Positions 42,301-54,300 of a DNA stretch of 64,000 nucleotides are shown here, piece by piece; the stretch's first letter is position 1; each line of letters opens with the position of its first letter. The DNA lies in assembly GCF_964204645.1 (NCBI RefSeq), contig NC_134034.1, positions 1,052,001 to 1,116,000 on the forward strand, read 5' to 3'. The stretch is from Tubulanus polymorphus. Lineage: Eukaryota > Nemertea > Palaeonemertea > Tubulaniformes > Tubulanidae. The notes under the pieces were generated by a model. That model was not told where the DNA came from, searched no databases, and worked only from the letters and a program-made list of their open reading frames with translations. The position numbers were made by a program, and so were the translations under genes.

Positions 42301-45300
42301 TGGTTTCAAAAATCCGTCTGCTGAAATCAAAATAGCGTCGTTCAATTGTTGGCGATGTCTGATTGAAAATTTCGCAATCAACCAAAGTGAGTCTTGAAAA
42401 ATGGCTGCTCCCGTAAAATCGATGATGTCATAGGAGGATTTATGGTATTATTTTGAAATTTTTTTTAAAGAAATTTTGACTGACAATAAAAGGGTGAAGT
42501 TACTGATGCAAGTTTTCCGAATCAACAACGCGAAGGTCGAATCGGTCGCCCTTGTCAAGGTCAAGGTCTGGTGGTATTTCATTCGGCGGCTCGGCGACAA
42601 AGCATCGCATTTTTTCGACGCAGTAAGTGTTTATTTAGATCTCTAGCTTACGATAAGACCGGGTTGAGCGCTGGCTTTGGTCCAGTTCCGTTGATTCTGT
42701 GGTTAATGTTTTCAGGTGTTGCTGCCATTGCTGCATTTTCTGTTCGGCACCTCGGCTAAGTCGAACGTTCCCATCACACCGTCGAGGAAACAGTCCCTGG
42801 CAGGCGGGGGCATTCCGACCACGCCTACTACTAACCCAATTATCCAAAATCTAGGTCAGTATTGAAAATTTATTTTTGAATTTATTTTTGTTGATCGGTT
42901 TAACAGTGCTTGCTAACTAATATCTTTTAGTGCTGGAGATGATTTGAACATTTCAAAAAATTTCCACCCCAGCGTAATTAGTGCGTCTACCCCATGGTGC
43001 GGTGTATTCTTAATTACTAATAGTTTGCTATGTTCGACAGATGCTGCCATCTTTCAATAGAGATAAAAACTAAATACGAATTTACGTTAATACACAGCAG
43101 TGCGGTGCCCAAGCGAAGTCCATCACCGATTTATACACCGCACTGGGTTGTAAATGCGGTGTAGAAAGGCTTTTAATTATCACACAAGATTTTCTCCGCG
43201 TTGCAGGTCTTGGCACGCCGTCGACGCCGAAGTTGAATTTATCTTCGCTAGGTGGCGCTACGTCGTTCAAATCTATTCAGAAGCTCGGCTGTGAAGTGAT
43301 CGCTCATATTCTGTGCGCGCCAGACGCGGAGAACAACAAATCGTTTGAGTTTACGTTAGGTGAGCTGGAAATTGTGAAAAAAAGGGTCACGTCTGCTTGA
43401 GATATTGTGGAAAAATGGCCTCGGGGTCAGATACATTTGAGAAAAAAGATCTGCTAGATGGTTGCTTTAAATCTTTGAAAAAACATGGAACTGTATGATG
43501 TATATAAAAAAATTCTTGTGATTCTCTCTGAAAAATGGGTTATCTGCTTTAAATATTGATTATGAAAATTGATCTTAGAAAAATCGTGAAACCGTTGCGA
43601 TCCGGGATTAGGTTCCTGTTACTGATTCGATCGCGATCTCGTTTCAGAACCGTTAGAAGCGAGCGCGATCGCCGGGCCGACGTTTTTCAATAAATACGGC
43701 ATCGCGTTGATTCACGCCGTCTGCGAAAGTTTCCGTCAAGAAATATCAGGTCAGTGAAAACGGGGCGACTCCTGCGACTCCTCAACTCCTTAAAAACTCC
43801 TTCTAAACTGAAAATGCTTTTAAAGGTGCTTTAAACTCCTTTCATTTGAACACAATGCCCAAAACTCCTTTACGATGGCTGTTAGTCAACAGCCGAAAAG
43901 TTGTGGTTTCATTTTAATAAATTATTTCATATAAAATTCGAATTTTGGCACTTCTTCAATTAATCCTTCAAACTCCTTCAATATTGAGAAGTACATAATT
44001 AGAAATTAGAGAACAGTTGGAACCAGGATTTTTTTAACCCGTTTATGCGGTTTTATTTTTTGTTTCTAGACGAGTTGATGATGTATATTTGGAATTCGTT
44101 GGTTTATCACGTCCGTCGTGTGATCACAGACGTACCGAAACCGATCAATGTCGAGGTCGTTGTACAGTTCCTGGTCGCGTTCCGAAACGTTCTCATCAAC
44201 GATACGCTACCGACCGACATCGCCACGGTACCCAGTCAATTCAAAATTTAAAAAGCGTCTGCCATTTCATTCGCGTAGGGAATTTGAATTTCTGGAAAAA
44301 AATTTTTTTTGAATTTTTTTTTTTCAGAATATGTTTCTGGCCGTCAGCCGTCTGCCCAACAAAGCGCTCGCTTCTCCGTCTTATCACGTCGGTAACATGT
44401 TACAGGTAAGATGTCTGCTTACATAAATCACCCTATGACATCATCAGATTTTTTCGATTAATCATTTTATATCTAAAAACACTACTAGAAAAGATGTCTG
44501 CCTCCATGAATCCCCCTATGACATCATCAAATTGTCTACTAGTGATTTGATCTATAGACACTACTAGAAAAGATGTCTGCCTCCATGAATCCCCCTATAT
44601 TCCTACAATGGCCGCCTTCGTAAATCCCCCTATGACACCATCAAATTTTCTACTAGTGATTTGATCTATAGACACTTCTAGAAAAGATGTCTGCCTCCAT
44701 AAATCCCCCTATGACATCATCAGATTTCTATTTCAGACGGTTCCTGCTCAGTATTTGCTACATCTTTTATTTGAATCAAATCTGCTATTATTATGTATCG
44801 TACGAGATGAAAGGTTAGTACTAAACGTTGGCACGGAGTCGTGGACTGGCATTTGGCCTCGCGGTTTTTCTAAAAAAAAAAAAAGAAGAAATTAACTTAT
44901 AATTTGAAATATTTTGTTAACGATTTTTTTTTCGCCAGATTTTTCGTGATATTTGAAACGCTCGTGAAGTCGGGGTTCATATTCCAGCCGTTGAACTTCG
45001 TGGAGAACACGCTGGAGTTGGTGATACAAGCGTCTGATCGGATCGGTAATGCGGAGATGTTGTGGAGACTGTGGAGTTGTATCGTGAAACATCTACACCA
45101 TCACATCCAACAAGTACGTTCGATCCCCCTATGACATCATCGAATCCAACGAAACATGTCCGCCTCGAGTCCCCCTATGACATCATCTAATTGTCTAATG
45201 ATTTGATCTATTGACATTTACAAATAAGGGGTCCACCTTTATGAATCCCCCTATGACATCATCAAATTGGCAACTACCTAGGGATTCGGTGTATGGAAGA

Positions 45301-48300
45301 CTTCTAGAAATGAAGATGTCTGCCTCTATACATCCCCCTATGACATCATCAAATTGGCAACTACCTAGTGATCAGATCTAGACACAGTTTCTGTAGTCGG
45401 TAGAAACCAATTTGATGATGTCATAGGGTGATATAAGGTAGCAGATGCCATCTTTTCGTAGGTTCTGTATATAATTTCTGATCGAGTTTTTAAATTGTTG
45501 TGTTATATTTTCGTCGCGCAGGGCAACCAGGTGAATCAGGGCGACGCGTTGGAGCATGATTTCAGCTGTATTTACAAAGCGCTGTTGTTTCCGATTATGC
45601 ATTTACGCAATGACCTTCCCGCAGTGAGTATCTCAAATCTCATCCTTAAAAACAAAAACCCAGTCGGTTCAATGGTTTTCTTGAAATCAAGTATGAATTG
45701 GGTCACTTTGAGGATTAGATAACTTGTAAAAAATTTTCTTCAATTGTATCTCAAATCTCTTCCCGGGAAATTAAATCTGGTTCAGGAAATCAAGAATTTT
45801 TTTTTTTTGTTGAAATTTTCTCCCAAATTCTTCAATTGTATCTCAAATACTTTCCCGGGAAATGAAATCTGGTTCAGGAAATCAAGAATTTTTTTTTTTG
45901 TTGCTGAAATTTTCTCCCAAATTCTTCAATTGTATCTCAAATCTCTTCTCGGGAAATGAAATCTGGTTCAGGAAATCAAGAATTTTTTTTTTGTTGCTGA
46001 AATTTTCTCCCAAATTCTTCAATTTTATCTCAAATCTCTTCCCGAGAAATGAAATCTGGTTCAGGAAATCAGGAATTTTTTTTTTTTTTTAAATTTTTTT
46101 CCAAATTCTTCAATTTTATCCGATGAATTATCTCAATTTTTTCCTGCAAAATTGTTGTCGTATTTTCAGCCAACGTTGAAAACGATGGTGCATTCGTGGA
46201 CCGAATTGTACGCGACGTTCTCCCACCAGGCGGCGCTGGTAACGAACGTCGACGCGAACGGCTGGTGCGAGGGAACGTGCGAGTTGATTTTACGCGACGC
46301 CGTTTCGTCGTGGTCATCGCCGGTAACCGGGGAGGAAGAGCGTTCGAAGATTAATTTGCCGTTCGTCGAAACGTTGACGCAGATGTGTCACGTGATGGTC
46401 GAGAACGTGGACTTCTCGGCGTTTTCGATGGGGCAAGGGCAACGGTCAGGTAATCAGAAAATTTATGCCATTTACCATGCTGCTCAAAATCCATCCCCGA
46501 ATTTGAGAAATAACAAATTTGAAATTTTGAAAGATTCTTCATGGATGATTATTATTTTGTTTGTTTGTTTGATTTCGTAGCTCATAAAAGTCCTCGTAAA
46601 CTCGGAGCCGGCAGACGATCGCTGAAACGTTTGGGGAGTCTCCACTCGCTGGTCGCGCTCGTCGGTAAACTCATCACGTCGCTACACTCCGATCAACACG
46701 ATCCGTCTGCTCCGCTAGGTGGCACCACCGTCGCTGCAAACATCGACAAAGTAATGATTATATTGATTCAAATCCTTAAACAGGGTTCCTTAAAAACTCC
46801 TTCAAAACATAAAATGCTTTTAAGACTGCTAAACTGCTAGAATAACGGTTTTAATTGTCGCATTTATTCTCGAAAATAATTGAAATCGTTGTATAATTTC
46901 AGACAACATTGTCGCTTCTACAATCGGCTGCCGGGCACCTGGTCGCCACGCTGACGATTTTATTCTCGCGCGTTACGAATAACTACATCGCGGCTCAGCT
47001 GGTGAATCATTTGACTCCCCAGGTGGCGCTGATTTACGAACACAGCTTACGTAAAGGACCGATGAAGATTTACAGCAATCCACTCATGCAGAAGGTAACA
47101 TTATGTACACTTCTTGAAAAGATGTTTGACTCCATAGATCCCCCTATGACATCATCAGATTGGCTACCAGTGAAAGATATCTTCCTTCATATGACGTCAT
47201 CATCAAAGGACCTTAAGAGACTTCTAAAAAAGATGGCTACTTTGTTAATTTTCCCTATGATGTCATCCTTCTGTGATCTAATTTGCTGATGTCATAGGGG
47301 TTTTAAGGGGAAGCCATCTTTTTAGTAGACAGTTGATGATGTCATAGGGAGATTTATGGAGGCAGCCATATTTCCCTGAATGATTATTACGTTTAAGGTC
47401 TGATCGAGAAATTTATATTTTTTCAGCTGGAGAAACTCTGGTCGGATATCAGCGCGTGTTTGCAACACCGTTTCAACGGAGTCTACGATTCGGAATTGTT
47501 AAAAAAGGTGGCGCCGCTGTTGTCGATAACGATGCTGCATCCGCGACGTCCAATCAAGAATCAGTCGATCATTTTATGGGGCGCGACGTTCGGCAAATCT
47601 ACGATTCTCGAATATCCGGACGTGTTGAAGTGAGTTTATAATGGATGGCTCCGAATTGTGCGGTATGCGGAGGCATACCTTTCTCTTAAGGGGGGCTTAA
47701 TGTATAGTGTATATATAATCAATAGTAATTTTTCTAGTGGATGGCTCCGAGAATTTCCAAATCATAGATTGCATTTTGAGTGATGCTTTTCTCTAATAGG
47801 TGGCTGGGAGAATATCAAAAAAAGCTCATCCACTATCTTATCACGACGTTCTGCGTTATCCATCCCCTGATTGCAATCAAATATGGCATTCAAGCCATCC
47901 CTTTCTTCACTGGAGCCATCCTTTCTCCAGTGGAGCATGGCTTCTCTCTAGTAGAGCAATCTCTTAATCCTCTCAAAAAATTGCGACAAATTTCATGATT
48001 TAGGGTTTTCTTATTTCAAATTTTTCAAATCGATTACATGCGATTCTGTTACAGGCCGGTGCTGATGAAAGTCAAAGAGAAATCTGCTATAATTCTGCCG
48101 GGTTGGCACGCCGTCGAATTGACGGTCGTCGAGGAGACTCCCGTCAGTCAGTGTAGTCAGCAGACGGAGGCGTCGCAGGTTCCGATGCCGGACATCGTCG
48201 GCATTCCATCGCCGACGAAAATCAGCGGCAGTTTTCTGAACAAAATCACGTCGCCAGGGGGCGCCGCTAAATTGATGTCTCCGAAGCAACGTGCGCGACC

Positions 48301-51300
48301 GGAGTTCTTATCGCCAGGGGGCGCTGTGCCAGTGACATCAAAACGCAAGCTGAATCTGTCCGTTAACGAATTGAAAGATGATGTAAGTGTTGGGTCTAAA
48401 ATTTTGGTGATGTAAATTATTAAATTCATTTAGTCTGCCCAACGCTGACCTTGACCTCATCGTTGTGTTTCTAGGAGTTCGTCGTGATCGCTCCGTCCCC
48501 GAAACGCCGTCGAATTCTCACCGATCATCAGAAAGAGGTTCAACGCGAGCGAGCCGTCTGCCCGGCGTTATACAACAATCTAGACGCGTCGCTGTCGTCA
48601 CAGTTTATAGACAACAATACTCAGAGTCAGAGGTAAATAATATACGTATTCTATAAATATGAGTGAAAACTTCTATAATTAACCTTAAGTTCCACTTCCA
48701 CAGTTCCACATTTGTCTGGGTGTTTGAGTAGAGAGCAGGGGCTGCAGTTGCTCAAAATTTGGCAATTAAAAGTTCACTTTTACGATGGCTGTAGAACTGA
48801 GTTGAGAACTGAGAACTGGATCCACAACTGTGGAACTGGATCCACAACTGTGTTACTGGTTCCAAAAATGTGGAACTGGATCCACAACTATGGAACTGGA
48901 TCTACAACTGTGGAACTGTATCCACAACTGTGAAACTAAATCTACAACTGTGGAACTGGATTCACAACTGGGATTTCTCATGACTTGATTCTGAACATTA
49001 ACCCAGTCCTCGTAGTAAGGTTGAATTATTTCATTCTAATGATTGGTTTTATTTTGTCTCGTAGTTTCGCGGCGACGCCGTCGCCGGTCGACAATTTACA
49101 GATCGTTTTTCCGCCCGTCTCGAAACTGAAACAGTCGTCGCCGCCGGAGAACGACGAAAACGACGATAAACATCGAAATGCTGGGAATTCGGAACCGGTC
49201 GTCGTGGGGGCGAAACAAACGAAACCTGGCCGACGTAAGAGTGTCCAATTCGCCGATACAATCCCGGCGCCGACGCTGTTCACCGACGAGGAATCGAACA
49301 TCGCGAATTTCACGCCGTTCTCGCAATATCTGTCGCCGAAGACAGATAAAACCAGCCACGACGACGTCGAAGTGGTTTTCACGGAAACGACGAAAAACGC
49401 GGCGGACGAGATCGACGACGACGATCGCGACGAGTCGGGTTTAAATTCGAACTGCGAAGTCGAGAATTTTATCGACGAAACAAGTCCGGCAGTGAACGAG
49501 CAGATAGATATCGTTGAGCAGACGGATACTGCTGAGCAGACGGATACTGTGGAACAGGTGGATACTGCTGAGCAGGTGGATGCTGTGGAACAGATGGATG
49601 CTGTGAAGCAGACGGATACCGCTGAGCAGACAGACATTGTCGAGCAGGTGGATAATTCTCGGCAGACGGATATCGCTGAAGTTCCCGATGAAGTCATCAT
49701 CGAGTCGACGACGACTCCGCGTGACGAAACGACAGAAATTACAAATTCGAATTCCTCGACAGACGCGGCAGACGTAGAACACGATCGAGTTGAACGCGAA
49801 ACCGCGGCAGCGCCACCGAATAAAAAAAGAAGAGGGAGAAAACGTAGTAAAGGCAATGTGTTCGTCATAACCGTTACGAAAAATACATCGGAGAACGCAA
49901 GCGAGAAACCGTCGGCAACGGACGATACGCAAGATGACGGTAGAGTTAGCGAGACGCCGCATGGACTGATTCCGTCGTCGCATGAGGAAGTGACTCCGCA
50001 GCGGAGATCGAAGAGAATCTCCACTTCGCAAGTACAACCAGTAAGTAATTAATTATTACTAGTCAATTGATTTGTTAAAACTTATTCACAGGGTTTATTC
50101 TAAACCTGCAGGGAAAATCAAGGAATTCTGACTTTTTTTCATAGATCAGGGAATTCTGACTTTTCTTAACAATCGGGGAATTAGAATTGTTGTTGGTGTC
50201 TAGTTGTTCTTGCTGTTGATGAGTGGCACAAGGAACCTCTTCATAAGAAACAGCCCCAACTGAGAATATCTTATAATTTAATGCGGGAATTTGAATTTTT
50301 TGGGTCTTGTTGATCTTCTTCATGGCGAGTTGCACAAGGAACCTCTTGATTAGGAACAGCCCGTACTGTCAGGGACAGTTAGTTCAAGGGTCGGGAAAAC
50401 AAGGGGAAAGAGTACAGAATTTTGGATTGATCTATTAAGACCCCTGAATTTCTGTTCACAGGAGTTGTTAATTGGTAAGTTAATTAATTAAATCCTGATT
50501 CATATTTTAGGCCGACGCCGACGAAAGTCGGAAAAAACTCAGTCTTTTCGCTCGATCTCTAGAAAATGCTCCACTCGACGAGAAATCGGACTCGCGACGA
50601 ACGACTCCTCGAAAACATTTCATCCACGTCGAAGAGACGCTTTCTCCGTTTAAAAAACCACCCGCCGTTAGCGAAACCGTCGATAACAACGCGGTAATGG
50701 TCGTCGAGGAGACGCAATCGCCGGAGAAATTCTTACGTAAGAAAGCGAGTTCACTCGAAGCGATGGCGTCTCCGTCTGCTCGGAATTTATTCGAGAAGAT
50801 TCTCGAAGCCGTTAACAATGACGATTCGTCGCCCCCGACGACGCCACCAGTAGCAGACGGAGAATTGAATACATCGCTCGTCTGTATTCCGAACACGCAG
50901 GAAGATCTATTAAGCAGTTTCCACGACGACAACAGTGATAATAACGAAGGCGGCAATTGTTGCGTTCCCGAATCGCAGGAGAATTCGAATTTGGAATCGG
51001 GCAGACGATCGCCGATCGTCAAGCTGCAGAAATTGACCGCGAAAGTTTTGGATTATTATAACAAAAAGTCTTCGGCTTCAGCGGCTGCGCCCGGCGACGA
51101 TGAAGATATCGTGCCCCCTTCCCCGGAGAAACTGTCGGTACGGAAGAGGAAGCGCGGGCGACCGCCGAAAAATGTTAAAATGAGCGACATTTCAATCGCG
51201 TCTCAGGAATCGGGGGTCGGTTTATTGTCGCAGACAACTGATTCGTCGTGTTCGAAGTCGCAAGAGCGGAGTCCGTCTGTGACTCCGGAGCAAGAGGGGG

Positions 51301-54300
51301 GTTTAACTACAACTCAAGAACCAAGACAAGGCCCAAGTCCGTCTGCTGCTGAAGAACAATCAGTGACTCAAGGTCCGAGTCTTTCCACACAGGTTGCTAT
51401 CGTGACACATGAGAGGAATTCAACTGCGACTACTAACCAGCAGCAGAGTCCGTCAGTAAATGAAGAGCGAACTCAAGAGCGACATCCGTCTGCTCCGACC
51501 CCGACTCATGAGCTGTGTTCATCCATGAATCTTCAGTTGACCGCAACCGCGACGCAAGCCAACGAAAATTTGGATGGACGGCAGAATTCCGATCAAAGCG
51601 AAGAATTAACTCAAGAACCTTCGCCGATGGATCCCACGCGCGCTGACGAACAAAAAGACGAGCATCCCGACGCGACTGATAATCTAGACGAAGTCATCGA
51701 GCCGAACGAACAAGTCGTCAATCGGTCTCAAGGATTCGAAATTCCGCCGTTCAAGGAGCCGAGTTTGAGCGGGATTTCACCGGTGGAAACGAGCGCCGGG
51801 AAAGCGTCTACGACGACGTCGGAAGTTGGATTTTGTCTTTCGAATTTGTTGCCGACACCTTTGCAAAACGACGACGGTCATTCGGTAGCGGACGTCGACG
51901 ATTCGGTCGTTATTTTGGACGAAAAGGAGAAAGTTAGCGGCGACGATGTCGTCGTTAACGAGGTCGTCGAGGTCAGCGATACGACGCCGGAAGAAGCGTC
52001 GACGAACAAGAGGCCGCGTCGCCGCAGACGCTCGAGATTGACCTCGAGAAATATCGCGAGTAAACGATCGCCCGGTTTCGACGCGACCGATGATGAAAGA
52101 TTTGAAAATAGCGCCGGCGCAAGTCAAAGTGAACCCCGCGCAATCGAGGATCATCGGCTAGAAATCAATGCCGAGATACATAATGACGATGATTCTAAAA
52201 AGATCGCCGCCAGTAGTCGAAAAAGTAAAAATAGCTCGGATTCGAGTGGTCAAAATGAAGCCGACACTATAAAGGATGGTCCGGAAATGCCTTCCGAGGT
52301 CCCAACAAATGACGTTAGTCCTAAAAAGAATGCTGCTGGTAAAAGGAAAAGTAAAAATAGCCCGGAGTCTGGTGGTCAAAATGAACCCATCGCGAAGAAG
52401 AGCGATGCAGGAATGTCTGAGAATCCGGAAATTAGTCCTAGAAAGTATGCTGTAAGTAGAAGTAGAAGGAATAAGAATATTTCCAGTGGTGGTCAAAAGG
52501 AACCGAACGCAGAAGGAGATGAGTCAGAAATATCCGCGATGGAGTTACCTGAAATTAGTGATAGTCCTAACAAGATCGCTGCTGGGCGAAGGAAATATAG
52601 AAATAGCTCAGATTCGAGTTGTCAAGATGAACCAAACATCAAAGAGGATGGTTCAGAAATACGTTCTGAGGTTGCAACGAAAGGTCTTAAAAAGAATGTT
52701 GCTGGTAGAAGAAAAAGCAAAACTAGCTCAGGTAGTCAGAACGAACAAAAGACGAAAGAGGATGGCTCGAACATTCCTTCTGAAGCTCCGACAAATGATG
52801 GTAGTCCTAAAAAGATGGCTGCTCGCGGAAGAAAAAGAAAGAATAGCTCAGAGTCTGGTAGTCAAAATGAACCTAACACGCGAGAAGATGGCTCAGAAAT
52901 ATCTTCCGAGGTTCCAACAAATGTCGTTAGTCCTACGAGGAATGCTGCTGGCAGAAGAAAAAGTAAAAGCGGTTTTGGATGCACTTCTTGCAGCGCGAGT
53001 CAAAAAGAGAGCCACAAAATACGAGAAGGGTTAGAAATAACCGTGGAGTTACCTGAAATCGGTGATAGTCCTAAAAAAGTTTCCGGCAATAGACGAAAAA
53101 GTAAAAATAATGCTGACAATCGAAAGGAGGATTCGGGAGAAATTCCGGTTGAAGTTCGGGAAAATGTCGTAAGTCCGAAAAAGAATGCTGGTCGTAAAAG
53201 AAAAACTAAAAAAGCCAGTCAAAGCGAACACGACACAGTAGAGGATGGGGCAGAAATATCTGCGGAGATGGAGGAAAATGAGGCGAGGAAAAAGAGAAAT
53301 ATAAGAAATGTAGCTGGGAGTCAAAGCGAACCAGAGTCACACGAAGATGAGGCGAACGTTTCTGCCGACGTCCCAAAAGATGATGGTAGTCCGAAAAAGA
53401 AGGTCGGTAGTAGAAAGAATAATAGAAATTGTTCCGCGGGGAGCAATCGAGAAGAATCCGAGATTCCTCTCGAAATGAGTCGTCCCGGTTTGAAAAAAGG
53501 CGGTAGAAAACGTAAGAGTGAAATCGGTTCCGACGACGGACGAAAAGAACCCGAATCGAAAGAAGTCGCCATGAACGCATCGCGGCTAGAGATAGCGGAA
53601 AATGCGGGTAAAAGTCCCATCCACGCGACCGAGACGGGTAAGAAGAAAAAGAGGGCTGATTCCGCGGAAAGCAACGCTGATTCGGAAGGCGGACAGAAGA
53701 GTAGAAAATTGAAAGTCAATGATGATAATGGTGATGATGGTGATGAGGATTCTGTACGTGTTGAGGATGCAGTGTCCGATGAGAAGGATAAAGATCGTCC
53801 GGGTTCGAAGCGGATTCGAAAACTGATTCGCACGAAACGACAAAGGAAAACGTCGCTGACGTCTGCCGAGAATCATCAACGCCGAAAACGGACGAATAAA
53901 ACTAAAGAAGAAACCGACGGCGATCGCAGCGTCGAAAACGTGAAAGGAAAAACGTTCGCCGAAGATATATTCAATAAGAAATGTAATCTGGACTCGGACT
54001 CGGACGATGAGCCGTTGAGTTCGCTTAAGAATAATAATAACAACGCCAACGAGGAAATGATGTTGAGCGCGTTGAGAACAGGCGGTCATCAGAAGGAAAG
54101 CGGAGAAAAAAATAGCAACTTCAAAACATCGGATTGTACAGAGACGAAAGATGAGGAAATAGCGATGGAGATTGACGATAGTGCAGCGCAGGTTGGTGTG
54201 GACATTGTTGAAGATTCGGGAAGGAACGAAGTCGATAAAAAGGATGTGGAGAATAAGGATCTCATCGGTGAAAGTCTGTCTGCTGATGCTCCATCTGCTC

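Noticed and set aside
42471-42500. Frame conflict at RIF1 exon 8 start
   Set aside because: At first it seemed the acceptor gave a stop. Re-splitting the codons across the phase-1 junction (A|AA ATT TTG ACT) gives [12 protein letters not shown], which matches the family.
49026-50024. 332-codon reverse-strand ORF
   Set aside because: Shadow of RIF1 exon 23. The composition (Ser/Val/Cys runs) is the complement of the EQTDT repeat.
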